From contig JACOTG010000198.1 of NCBI GenBank assembly GCA_016178505.1, positions 1-46,237 of the forward strand: 46,237 nt of DNA, written 5' to 3'. The stretch is from Planctomycetota bacterium. GTDB taxonomy: Bacteria > Planctomycetota > JACOTG01. A program made the position numbers and the translations under genes. The notes beneath the pieces are model-generated. The model saw nothing but the letters and a program-made list of their open reading frames with translations. It made no database searches and was not told where the DNA came from. Each line of letters begins with the position of its first letter. Position 1 is the first letter of the stretch. This document shows positions 36,540 through 44,214 of the stretch, in pieces.

Positions 36540-37267
36540 TCGGGCACCCCGAAGCGCGGGCCAAGGGACTTCCGAAGTTTCTGCAGCCCGGAGCGCATGC
36601 GCGTCTTCACCGTGCCGAGTGGCTGCTGCAGCGTCTCGGCGATCTCGGACTGCGAGAGGTGATCGAAGTACGCGAGCTCGATCGGGATCAACTGTTCGCG
36701 GGGCAGCTCGTTCAAGCAACGGCGGACGAACGCGGCGTCCTCGTCGATCGCCGTCTGCGCCGCCGGCTCGAGCTTCGGATCCGCGGGCTCGAGCGAGCCG
36801 CTCGGCCCGCCGAGCGACGACTGCGCGCGCCGCGTGGCACGGCGCCCCGATCGGAGGCGGTCCACGGCGTGGTTGCGCGTGAGGATCGACAGCCACGTGG
36901 ACACGGTGCCGATCTTGGGATCGAAACGGTCGGCGCTCCTCCACACCTTGAGGAACACTTCCTGCAACGCATCCTCCGCTTCGTCGCGGTCGCCGAGCAT
37001 TCGGAAGAGAAGAGCGAACGAGAAACTCGAGTAGCGATCGTAGAGGGTCGCGAGCGCCCGCTCGTCGCCGCGCGCGACGGACTGGAGAAGCTCCGAATCG
37101 CGGTCGCGATCGTCGGGCGTGCCGGATCCCTTCGCGGCGCGCCCCGTTTCGCTCGCGCCCCTCTGCCGCCCGGAGGCCGACGACGACGCCGACCTTGCGA
37201 ACAATGGCAAGGCCAGCGCGTCGAGGAGCCCGCGAGCCGATTCGAATCGTGCGAAGGTCGCAACCAT
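36536..37267 (-). CDS. ECF sigma factor (SigK-like) paired with RskA-type anti-sigma
   Basis: From the ATG at 37267 the product has 243 residues. Region 2 includes ALATLYDRYSSF, RDEAEDALQEVFLKVWRS and STWLSILTRNHAVDRLR. Region 4 includes REQLIPIELAYFDHLSQSEI and LGTVKTRMRSGLQKLR with the DNA-binding helix-turn-helix. The N-terminal 65 residues are not typical and the start lacks a clear ribosome binding site, so a shorter protein is possible. It directs RNA polymerase to its regulon when released by the anti-sigma encoded just downstream. The two genes are coupled by a 4-base overlap. Confidence 0.9.
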   Translation of the reverse strand: MVATFARFESARGLLDALALPLFARSASSSASGRQRGASETGRAAKGSGTPDDRDRDSELLQSVARGDERALATLYDRYSSFSFALLFRMLGDRDEAEDALQEVFLKVWRSADRFDPKIGTVSTWLSILTRNHAVDRLRSGRRATRRAQSSLGGPSGSLEPADPKLEPAAQTAIDEDAAFVRRCLNELPREQLIPIELAYFDHLSQSEIAETLQQPLGTVKTRMRSGLQKLRKSLGPRFGVPE

Positions 37268-37485
37268 GGTCGCCCAACAGTACGACGGATGCACCCCGAT
37301 CGGACTTCGGATTCTCACCGCTTCCTCTTTGCCGGTTGGTCGTGCGTCGACTCGGCGGCGACGACCCGCCGAGGCGCGAATCATAGGGCATCGGCCGTCC
37401 ATTTTCCTCACGCGCGACGTTAGGATGGCGCGTCGGGGTGCGTCGAGTCGAGGCGTCGGGTCGGAAAAGATCGGAGGGATCCACG

Positions 37486-38223
37486 ATGAGCGCCAACGTG
37501 ACGGAAATCGCACGCGACGTGTACCGCGTGTCGGTCTACGTTCCGCAGTTCGACCTCGAGTTCAATCACTTCGTCGTGAAGGACGACGAGCCGCTCCTGT
37601 ATCACACGGGCATGCGTTCGCTGTTCCCCGAGCTGCGCGAGGCGGTCGCGAAGATCGTCGATCCGGCGCGCATTCGATGGATCGGCTTCAGCCATTTCGA
37701 GGTCGACGAGTGCGGTGCGCTCAACGATTGGTTGGCGATCGCGCCGAAGGCGCAGCCGACGTGCGGCGTGATCGGCGCGGTGGTGAACCTCGGCGATTTC
37801 GCGATCCGTCCGCCGCGCGGACTGGAGAAGGGCGAGACGTTCTCGACGGGCCACTACCGGTTCCGCTATCAACCGACGCCGCACCTGCCGCACGGCTGGG
37901 ACGCGGGCGTGCTGTTCGAGGAGACGCAGCGCACGCTCTTCTGCTCGGATCTCTTCCACCACACGGGCCGGCGCGAGCCGATCACCGAATCGGACGTCGC
38001 GTCGAGCTCGCGCGAGGCGATGGTCGCGATGCAGGCGAGCCCGCTGATGGACTACCTTCCGTTCACGCCGAAGACCGTGCGGCTCCTGAACGAGCTTGCG
38101 GATCTGCAGCCGAAGACGCTCGCGATCATGCACGGATCGTCCTTCGTCGGCGACGGCGCCAAAGCGCTGCGCGACCTCGCGCCCGCGATCGTCGACACGT
38201 TTGGAAAGGACGACGGTCGCTGA
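37486..38223 (+). CDS. MBL-fold protein resembling the oxygen-binding di-iron domain of flavodiiron proteins
   Basis: The ATG at 37486 follows GGAGGG at 7 bases. The 245-residue protein shows a beta-lactamase-fold metal site: FSHFEVDECGAL (H-x-E-x-D as in flavodiiron proteins rather than H-x-H-x-D-H), LPHGWDAG, LFCSDLFHH and the late His of AIMHGSSF. No flavodoxin domain is attached. The His usually following Asp in H-x-E-x-D-H is Glu here, so iron binding may differ. It likely reduces or senses oxygen or NO, but hydrolase activity cannot be excluded. It is divergent from the ECF/anti-sigma pair and convergent with the toroid gene. Confidence 0.82.
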   Translation: MSANVTEIARDVYRVSVYVPQFDLEFNHFVVKDDEPLLYHTGMRSLFPELREAVAKIVDPARIRWIGFSHFEVDECGALNDWLAIAPKAQPTCGVIGAVVNLGDFAIRPPRGLEKGETFSTGHYRFRYQPTPHLPHGWDAGVLFEETQRTLFCSDLFHHTGRREPITESDVASSSREAMVAMQASPLMDYLPFTPKTVRLLNELADLQPKTLAIMHGSSFVGDGAKALRDLAPAIVDTFGKDDGR

Positions 38224-38236
38224 ACGTTGTTCGCGA

Positions 38237-39469
38237 TCACTTCTCCGCGCGCAGCTCGCGAAGCGTGAGTAGAGCCATCGCGGTCGAGTACGCGCGGCCG
38301 AGCGGTGGGAAGTCCTCGAAGCTGCCGTCGGCGAATCGCGCGTCGAGCACGTCCGCTCGGAGACCGTCGCGATAGGCCGAGCGCTCCTTCTCGGGCAGCG
38401 CGCGAACGGCCGCCGCGGCGAACCAGTAGTCGTAGAGAAGATAGTGCGCGCCGAGGCCCTCGGGCCCCGTGTGGCAAAGCGCCTTGTGCCACTCCTTCTT
38501 GAACGCGGTGCGATTCGCGTCAAACGTCTTCAGCGCATCGCGAACGCCGTCGACGCTGCCGATCCCACCGCGCTGGAGCAGCCACGCGCACGCGGGCCCG
38601 CGACCCGCGGCCTCGGCGATCGCGTCCGCGCCGGTGCCGCCCGGGACGTCCGGCATGTAGCGGTAGGTGCCGTCCTTTTGCCGCGAGCGGTCGAGGAACT
38701 TCAGTCCCTTCGCGATCGCGTCCTTCGAGACCGGCAAGCCCGCGTCGCGCGCATCGAGCAAGACGAGTAGGACTCCGGCGGTGAGAAAGCTCGCAGACGG
38801 ATCGAAGCCCGCGCCGCTCGGATCGCCGGGGAGCGCCACGTACGGCCATCCGCCGCCGCGATGCTGGCTCTTCTCGATCGACGCGAGGAGGTCCTTCATC
38901 GTCGACTCGATCTCTTTCGCATCGCCGATTCCCGCGCGCGTGCACGACCCGAGGAACCAGAGCACGAACGTGCGTCCCCAGATCGAGTAGACGCCGGCGA
39001 GATCGGCGCGCGCTTCGAGCGCGTGGCTGCGATGAATCGTGAGCACGTAGTCGCACGCTTTTTTGACGGCGTCTCGCACCTTCGCGTCCGCGACGAGCGG
39101 GATCAAGCTGCGCGCACAAAGCGCGGTGACGGGCGTCGTGTAGAGGTTCGCATCGAGGCAGAACGCGTCGAGCGGAACGATCCACGAGCCGTTCGGCCGC
39201 TGGCTCGCGAGCAGATACGCAACGGCCTCGCGCTCGGCCCTTGCCGACTGGTTGCGATCGAGGCTTGCGCGTTCGGATCGAGCGACCGACGCGACGACCG
39301 CTTCGTCCGGCCATTCGAGCCGCTCGACTCCGTTCACCAGGCTGCCCACTTTCGAGAGGTTCGCGGCCGCCTTCCACGCCCAACGATCGTCCGGGTATTT
39401 CTCGACGAGACGTCGCCACCACGTCGTGTCGGGGTCGCCGCCTTTGTCGATGAACTGAAACGCGCCGAG
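38237..39469 (-). CDS. prenyltransferase/squalene-oxidase-like toroid protein, 3' part after an in-frame TGA
   Basis: The frame continues directly from the gene part above 39469 once the TGA at 39470-39472 is read through. After a TPR-like start (LGAFQFIDKGG, WWRRLVEKYPDDRWAWKAAA) come alpha/alpha-toroid repeats of the squalene-cyclase type: YLLASQRPNGSWI, RGGGWPYVALPGDPSG, RSRQKDGTYRYMPDVPGGTG and RFADGSFEDFPPLGRAYSTA. Such repeats bind hydrophobic or protein ligands; no DxDD cyclase motif is visible, so an enzyme role is unlikely. If translation restarts, the first ATG in frame is at 39349. It looks like the second half of one long protein. Confidence 0.8.
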   Translation of the reverse strand, partial: LGAFQFIDKGGDPDTTWWRRLVEKYPDDRWAWKAAANLSKVGSLVNGVERLEWPDEAVVASVARSERASLDRNQSARAEREAVAYLLASQRPNGSWIVPLDAFCLDANLYTTPVTALCARSLIPLVADAKVRDAVKKACDYVLTIHRSHALEARADLAGVYSIWGRTFVLWFLGSCTRAGIGDAKEIESTMKDLLASIEKSQHRGGGWPYVALPGDPSGAGFDPSASFLTAGVLLVLLDARDAGLPVSKDAIAKGLKFLDRSRQKDGTYRYMPDVPGGTGADAIAEAAGRGPACAWLLQRGGIGSVDGVRDALKTFDANRTAFKKEWHKALCHTGPEGLGAHYLLYDYWFAAAAVRALPEKERSAYRDGLRADVLDARFADGSFEDFPPLGRAYSTAMALLTLRELRAEK

Positions 39470-40066
39470 TCAGAACCAGCACTCGGGGACGCGCGCGTGC
39501 TCCGGCCACTTGTGCTCGAACTCTTCGAACGCCGCTTTGGCCTCGGCGAGTTGGCCCATTCGCATCCGCACCACGGCTTCGTCCGCGGTGATGTCCGGCT
39601 CCAGAGATTCCGAGCCGCGTCGCGCAGCGTGGAGTTCCGCGAGCGAGCGCTCGCCCTGTCGTCGCTGCACGAATAGTCGCGCTCGAAGCCAGTGACCTCG
39701 CGGAGACGCGTCGTCGCCGAGGAGCTTTTCCGCGAGCGCGAGTTCGCCGCGTCGCAACAATGCCTCTGCGTGCGCGAGCCGATCGCCGGTACGCGGCTCG
39801 TCCTGCTTGGCGGCGGGCGACGCTTCGTCGAGAACGCCGCGCGCGAACTCCGCGAGGACCGACGCGTTCATGACGGCGGTCTCGCGGACGACCGCGCCGT
39901 CGGGCCGCACGAAGAGGACCGCGAGCTCCAGCCCGTCCGCGTGCGCGAAAAGCGCGCGCTCGCGCCGGCGGAACTTGATACCCGCCGCCTTCAGCAGGTT
40001 CTCGGACGGCTCCTGCAACCGGCCCTTGCTGGGGATCGCGATGCGGGAGAGCTTCGGTTCGAGCAT
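39470..40066 (-). CDS. HisG N-terminus joined to thioredoxin-like tail and TPR region; 5' part of the toroid gene
   Basis: From the ATG at 40066 (AAGGAG 11 bases upstream) the first 45 or so residues read like ATP phosphoribosyltransferase: LSRIAIPSKGRLQEPSENLL, KAAGIKF and RALFAHADGLE. Near residue 50 (AVLFVRPDG) the text changes to a thioredoxin-fold ending (DGAVVRETAVMNASVLAEFA) and then TPR-like helices to ECWF, where a TGA at 39470-39472 stops it. HisG itself needs about 200 more residues, so this is not a working hisG. The join lies at a string, LFVRP, plausible in both families. It is either a natural fusion or, more likely, an assembly chimera. Confidence 0.7.
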   Translation of the reverse strand: MLEPKLSRIAIPSKGRLQEPSENLLKAAGIKFRRRERALFAHADGLELAVLFVRPDGAVVRETAVMNASVLAEFARGVLDEASPAAKQDEPRTGDRLAHAEALLRRGELALAEKLLGDDASPRGHWLRARLFVQRRQGERSLAELHAARRGSESLEPDITADEAVVRMRMGQLAEAKAAFEEFEHKWPEHARVPECWF

Positions 40067-40139
40067 CAAGAAGAGGGCTCCTTCTATTTTCGATTTCCGA
40101 TTGCGGACGCGACACTTCACGGCCCTTCGCGCCTCAAAT

Positions 40140-40200
40140 CCTCATTCGGAATGTTGCATCCGTAATCCAAAATCGCCAATCCGCAATCCAAAATCGTTAC
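40140..40200. repeat. AT-rich degenerate repeat spacer
   Basis: Between the hisG-like start and the cupin gene, short units alternate: AATCCTCATTC, GTAATCCAAAATCGCC, AATCCGCAATCCAAAATCG. The AATCC and AAAATCG words recur two or three times. Related words continue into 40080-40105. It contrasts with the GC-rich genes on either side and contains no open frame. Confidence 0.5.
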
Positions 40201-40559
40201 GCGTCGCGATGCACCGTCTCCATGGAGAACGCCGGCAGGCAGACGGCGAGGTACTCGGCGCCGTCGGGCTCGGGCGTGCTGTACTGGACCCACTCGCCCG
40301 GCCGCGCGAGGACGGCCTCGCCCGCGCGCACGTCCATCTCGCCACCGGCGTGCTTCACGCGCAGCACGCCCTTCAGCACCACGGTGTACTCGGCGAAAGC
40401 CGGCGTCTGGCCGGGCTCGACCCAGCCACCGGGGCTCCGCATGTGCGCGATGGAGACCGCCGCGTCCTTCGAGTTCACCCGCCCGAAGTACTCGTCGATC
40501 AGCTTCGGCTTGTTGCCCGCGGCCTCGATCCGCGTCGGTGCTTTGATGTGCGTCGGCAT
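40197..40559 (-). CDS. cupin-domain protein
   Basis: The ATG at 40559 follows AAAGGAGAG at 4 bases. The 120-residue protein is a single cupin barrel: a GWVEPGQTPAFAEYTVVLKG strand pair, then VLRVKHAGGEMDVRAGEAVL and ARPGEWVQYSTPEPDGAEYL. The usual metal-binding histidines of cupin motif 1 are not obvious, so it may bind a ligand rather than catalyse a reaction. It is cytosolic. It lies downstream of nothing obvious on its strand and is separated from the DUF3592 gene by about 120 bases. Confidence 0.85.
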   Translation of the reverse strand: MPTHIKAPTRIEAAGNKPKLIDEYFGRVNSKDAAVSIAHMRSPGGWVEPGQTPAFAEYTVVLKGVLRVKHAGGEMDVRAGEAVLARPGEWVQYSTPEPDGAEYLAVCLPAFSMETVHRDA

Positions 40560-40679
40560 GGCGCTCTCCTTTATAGGGCGGCCAGACGGCCCGCCTGCCT
40601 GCGTCTCCTTATAGGAGCGCTCGGCTGCGCGGCAACGGCGCGGCGGTTGGACGGGCTCGCGCGAGCGTTGAGCCGGACC

Positions 40680-41117
40680 TTACGACCCGGGACGCATCCG
40701 GTTACGGAAATCGGCGATTAGCAGCCCCGCGCCGATGAGCGTGAAGACGCCGCCCAGGCCGCAGAAGACCGTGCTCAGGAAATACTGTTCGAGAAAGCCC
40801 ACGAGCCGCCCGTCTTCCGGATGCCCGGGCGGATACATCACGGTCACGCGCTCGCCCACGCTGTAGGCCGTCGGCGAGGAACTGACGCGGCCGGTGATCT
40901 CTACCTCGCGGTCCTCGGCCTCGGCGATGAAGCGGACCACCGGCTTCGAGCCCTTGCCGCCGCCTTGGAGCCGCACCACTTCGCCCGGCGCGCGCACGGC
41001 GTCCTGCTCGAAGTCGCGGTCGAACTTCCAGACCAGCGCGCCCACGCTTCCAAACACCAACCCGAAGGCGGCGAAGATGCCGCCGATGAGTTTGAGCGAA
41101 CCCTGCGGACGCGGCAT
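40680..41117 (-). CDS. DUF3592 membrane protein
   Basis: The 145-residue protein has a first transmembrane helix at about 9-30 (LIGGIFAAFGLVFGSVGALV), a beta-rich domain (GEVVRLQGGGKG, KPVVRFIAEAEDREVE, SVGERVTVMYPPGHPEDGRL), and a second helix at about 115-136 (TVFCGLGGVFTLIGAGLLIA). The G-x-V-V-x(n)-Y-x-P-x-V-F-type pattern and the V-x-V-x-Y-x-P motif are those of DUF3592, whose function is unknown. The start ATG lies 2 bases after the stop of the upstream hypothetical gene, so the two are coupled. Confidence 0.85.
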   Translation of the reverse strand: MPRPQGSLKLIGGIFAAFGLVFGSVGALVWKFDRDFEQDAVRAPGEVVRLQGGGKGSKPVVRFIAEAEDREVEITGRVSSSPTAYSVGERVTVMYPPGHPEDGRLVGFLEQYFLSTVFCGLGGVFTLIGAGLLIADFRNRMRPGS

Positions 41118-41119
41118 CG

Positions 41120-41716
41120 TTAGCGGGTCTTTTTCTTCGGCGCTTCGGCCGGTTCGATCATCCGGTTCTCTTGCGCCGGCAGCAAGCCCGCGAGCCCGCG
41201 GCGGATGTGCTCGTAGGCGCTGCGCGCGGGCGAGTACGCCGAGGCCGAGTGCGACTCGAGCCCGATCTTCTCCGCGCCGATGGGTTCGTTGGTAGTGCCC
41301 ACCCAGAGGATGTAGTCGAGCGGCAGCCAGAGGATGCCCTCGCGGATGTCGCCCATCTCGTAGACCTCCAGGCCCACGATCATGTTGTCGATGTCGATCC
41401 GGCCCACGCGGCGGATGTTCAGGATGTTGTCCGGGAGGTGGACGAAGGCGATGTGCTCGGGGAACTCCCCGCCGAACGTCTGCTGCAGCTCCACGAAGAT
41501 CGAGAGCAGGCTCACGCGCGCCATCAGGCTCGGGTGCTTGTGCCGGAACTCGTCCACCTTTTTCGCGAGATGCTGGCGCTGCGCCGCCTCGTCGGCCGGG
41601 ATCGCGTCGCCCGTTTCCGGCTTCGCGGGCCGGGTTCGCGAGGGCGCGGCCTTCGCCGGATGCTTCGCCCCGCCGCGCCGCTTCCCGCTCGCGCGGGCCT
41701 TCTTCATCCGGGCCAT
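41120..41716 (-). CDS. hypothetical protein (198 aa) with basic N-terminus
   Basis: The ATG at 41716 follows AAGGAGG at 5 bases. The first 45 residues are very basic and Ala/Pro-rich (KKARASGKRRGGAKHPAKAA), suggesting nucleic-acid contact or disorder. The rest is ordered: LSIFVELQQTFGGEFPEHIA, DNILNIRRVGRIDIDNMIVG and REGILWLPLDYILWVGTTNE. I know no family name for it. It is the first gene of a two-gene unit with the DUF3592 protein. Confidence 0.75.
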   Translation of the reverse strand: MARMKKARASGKRRGGAKHPAKAAPSRTRPAKPETGDAIPADEAAQRQHLAKKVDEFRHKHPSLMARVSLLSIFVELQQTFGGEFPEHIAFVHLPDNILNIRRVGRIDIDNMIVGLEVYEMGDIREGILWLPLDYILWVGTTNEPIGAEKIGLESHSASAYSPARSAYEHIRRGLAGLLPAQENRMIEPAEAPKKKTR

Positions 41717-41902
41717 GGCCACCTCCTTATTGAAAGCCCCCTGCCGGCGAGGCTCGCCTCCTGTTTGCGAGCCCGTATTCTCTCCAAGGCCGCGGCGTTG
41801 TCCACGGCATGGGACGGGGACGAAGAGCGGGGGCGAGGGGCGGCTTCAGGACGTGCGGGGCCAGGGCATTCCGGCAGACTTACACTTTGCGTTAGCCTAG
41901 CG

Positions 41903-41959
41903 CACAGGTCTTCAACCTGTGGCACTCTCGACCGGGCGACCTACAAGCACCGGAGTGCC
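41903..41959. repeat. REP-like double hairpin
   Basis: CACAGGT (41903-41909) pairs with ACCTGTG (41915-41921) around a 5-base loop. GGCACTC (41921-41927) pairs with GAGTGCC (41953-41959) around 25 bases. The first hairpin resembles the CACAGGC..GCCTGTG repeats dispersed in many GC-rich genomes. It lies upstream of the lipoprotein gene. Confidence 0.5.
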
Positions 41960-42023
41960 CCGCGTCCCTTTTCGTTGCGCCCTACGCCCGGCGCTACATA
42001 CTACGACTAAAAGGAGGTGTGCT

Positions 42024-42464
42024 ATGAACCAAATGAAACAATGGCTGGCCTATTCCATCTGCGCGCTTATGCCGCTGCTGGCCGCGGGCTGTTCCTCATC
42101 GTCCAAGAATCCGGGCGAGACGCCCGCCAAGGCCGATCCCCAGAACCCGCAGCCCACGCCCGAAGAGGTCCGCGTGGCGCTCAAGAAGAATCTCGACGCG
42201 CTCTACTTCGATGAACACCACAAGAAGGACCTCCACGTCGAGAAGGTTGCGTACGCCTTCGAGGACCTGCAGGTCGGTGGCCCGGTGCTGAAGTCGTTCG
42301 GCTCCGGCGAGCCCGTGCGCACTGTTTTTCCAGTGAAAGTTAAGGTCGAGGTCGAGTCCTTCGTCAAGGACGGCAAGCCGGCCAAGTACGACCGCGGCGG
42401 CGACGCCGAGCCGTTCTATTTCAGCAAGGATTCCAAGGGCGAGTGGCAGATCCTCAACCCTTGA
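42024..42464 (+). CDS. putative lipoprotein
   Basis: The ATG at 42024 follows AAAAGGAGG with 7 bases of spacing, a very strong site. The 146-residue product has a lipoprotein signal with lipobox LAAGC (Cys at residue 23) and a serine-rich linker (CSSSSKNPGE), then a Pro-rich segment and a soluble domain (VRVALKKNLDALYFDEHHKK, TVFPVKVKVEVESFVKDGK, FSKDSKGEWQI). The strand pattern suggests an NTF2-like or similar small fold, but I cannot assign it. Confidence 0.8.
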   Translation: MNQMKQWLAYSICALMPLLAAGCSSSSKNPGETPAKADPQNPQPTPEEVRVALKKNLDALYFDEHHKKDLHVEKVAYAFEDLQVGGPVLKSFGSGEPVRTVFPVKVKVEVESFVKDGKPAKYDRGGDAEPFYFSKDSKGEWQILNP

Positions 42465-42471
42465 CGGCAGA

Positions 42472-42535
42472 GTCGCTGGTTGGCTGGTGCGCTAACCAGA
42501 TACCTAGCGAACTAGAAAACCAGCGAACCAGGAAA
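42472..42535. repeat. low-complexity CCAG/CTAG-word spacer
   Basis: The words CTGG, CCAG, CTAG and AACCAG recur with both orientations (GCTGGTTGGCTGGTGCG, then CTAACCAG, CTAGCGAACTAG, AACCAGCGAACCAGG). CTGGTT (42478-42483) can pair with AACCAG (42494-42499). The stretch directly adjoins the 3' end of tRNA-Pro. It is a spacer-type repeat with no open frame. Confidence 0.5.
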
Positions 42536-42609
42536 TCGGGGCGACAGGATTCGAACCTGCGGCCTCGTGGTCCCAAACCACGCGCTCTACCAAGCTGAGC
42601 TACGCCCCG
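42536..42609 (-). tRNA. tRNA-Pro (anticodon TGG)
   Basis: On the minus strand acceptor CGGGGCG pairs with CGCCCCG, the D-arm is AGCTCAGCTTGGTAGAGC, the anticodon stem CGTGG/CCACG holds loop TTTGGGA giving TGG, and the T-arm has GGTTCGAATCC. The discriminator is A and the next bases are TTT, so CCA is not encoded, unlike the other two tRNAs here. Confidence 0.95.
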
Positions 42610-42901
42610 ACAAGCACTTACAAGATTTCAATGGCACGGGTACGCAATTTGGGTACGCCATTCAATAGGCCAAGTTAATTAAGGCGATGCATGGATGATA
42701 GTTGTTTTATTAAGTGTATCATGGCGCGCATATTCGACAAGCTTGCTAAGGAAATCGCAGCAATCCAAGGCTTCCTGATTCCGACTCATCCGCTGTGCAT
42801 CGTTTGATGCAACTATCGGGCCTTCTCGCCCACTAAAAACAAACTTGCTTGCGCCGCGATGCCTCGGTTAGATAGGTAGCCACTAGCCTAGGAGTCCGCG
42901 C
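42610..42901. other. intergenic stretch with a direct repeat beside tRNA-Pro
   Basis: GGGTACGC occurs twice (42638-42645 and 42651-42658), separated by AATTT, 30 bases from the 5' end of tRNA-Pro. GC drops noticeably from here to about 44.1 kb. No integrase gene is present. I see no gene in this stretch. Confidence 0.35.
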
Positions 42902-44098
42902 ATGTCTGCCGCTGAAACTGACGACGTCTTTGCGAAAGTATTGGTCGAATCGGGGCTTCTTTCCGCGGAAAAAATTGAAGCGGCGCGCAAGACCAAAGTT
43001 GGATCAACGGAAAGAAGTTTGGGCGACATTCTCATAGAGGATGGCGCACTTAGTTCTAATGTAAAAGAAATCCTAGAGAGCCGAATTCGTGAAGGCCACA
43101 CGGGACCCATGAAACGGCTCGGCAATTTCCTTATCGCTAAAAAGCTTGGAGAAGGGTCAATGGGCGGGGTCTTTTTGGGGCTTGAGATTCATGCGGACGC
43201 CCCTGCGAGACCGGTCGCCATTAAAGTCTTAAAAAAAGAACTTACTCAAGGCAGCAAGGCGCTGATTGATCGCTTCGTGCGCGAAGCGACTTCTGCCTCG
43301 AAACTTCAACATGAGAACATCGTCAGCGCTAAAGGCGCCGGCGAAGTGAACGGAATGCATTACTACGCGATGGATTATGTGGAAGGCGAACCTCTCGACG
43401 CTGTGCTTAAGCGTGAATCGAAACTACCTATTAACCGTGCCTTGCAGGTCACCATAGACGCGGCCAAAGGTCTTGGCTACGCCCATGGGCTTGGATTTAT
43501 CCACCGCGACATCAAACCCGCCAACATCTATCTGACCAAAGGCGGACCCGCAAAGGCGGAGGACTTTGGATTGGTGAAGAACGTTTTAGCGCCAGAGCAA
43601 GATGCCTTAACGATTACGGGAACGGTTATGGGCTCCCCCCATTACATCAGTCCCGATCAGGCGCGTGGCGATAAAGGAGTGGATCTGCGCACGGATATTT
43701 ATTCGCTTGGCGCAACACTCTTTCACATGGTTTGTGGGAACCCGCCCTTTCGAGGAAATTCTCCCGCAACCGTGATCATGATGCATATCAGTCAACCTCC
43801 TCCCGCTCCAATCGCTCTTTCCCCCGATATTCCACCGGGGTTGTCGCAAATCATACTCACCATGCTGGCAAAAGATCGTGAATCCCGATACCCCAACTGC
43901 GCAGTTCTCGTGGAAGACTTGGAGGAAGTTCAGGCTGGACGAGAACCCAAATTTAAGCCGACCTCCGGATCGCCTGATGCGAACGAGATCATGCCGACCG
44001 TTCTGATGGCGCCTGAGGTACTGGATAAAACAACCTTGCTTGAGCCAACTCAAATTATGCCTAAAAAGAAAAAGTCTTGGTGGCAGTTTTGGAAATAA
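42902..44098 (+). CDS. serine/threonine protein kinase with GspE-N-like N-terminal domain
   Basis: The ATG at 42902 follows TAGGAG at 8 bases. The 398-residue protein starts with a helical domain (VLVESGLLSAEKIEAARK, SLGDILIEDGALSSN, residues about 10-62) that resembles the N-terminal domain of type II secretion ATPases and MshEN. The kinase domain spans about 75-345: LGEGSMGGVFLG, Lys108 in VAIK, HRDIKPANIY (201-210), DFG (221-223), GSPHYISPDQ and DIYSLGATLFHMVCG. The catalytic set is complete. No transmembrane helix is seen, and the C-terminus ends in a Lys run then Trp-rich WWQFWK. GC is lower than in the flanking genes. Confidence 0.92.
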   Translation: MSAAETDDVFAKVLVESGLLSAEKIEAARKTKVGSTERSLGDILIEDGALSSNVKEILESRIREGHTGPMKRLGNFLIAKKLGEGSMGGVFLGLEIHADAPARPVAIKVLKKELTQGSKALIDRFVREATSASKLQHENIVSAKGAGEVNGMHYYAMDYVEGEPLDAVLKRESKLPINRALQVTIDAAKGLGYAHGLGFIHRDIKPANIYLTKGGPAKAEDFGLVKNVLAPEQDALTITGTVMGSPHYISPDQARGDKGVDLRTDIYSLGATLFHMVCGNPPFRGNSPATVIMMHISQPPPAPIALSPDIPPGLSQIILTMLAKDRESRYPNCAVLVEDLEEVQAGREPKFKPTSGSPDANEIMPTVLMAPEVLDKTTLLEPTQIMPKKKKSWWQFWK

Positions 44099-44214
44099 GG
44101 TCCGAGCCGTCATTCGTCCTTCTAAATACCAAGTGCCTACATGGCGCCGCCAAGAAGATTCGGGGCGGCATTTCCGGTTTACGGCAACGTACGGGTCGCC
44201 ACTGAGTTACCACT

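Noticed and set aside
42536..44100. Integrated mobile element at tRNA-Pro
   Set aside because: GC shift and a GGGTACGC direct repeat are suggestive, but there is no integrase, no copy of the tRNA 3' end on the far side, and the shift lies on the 5' side of the tRNA.
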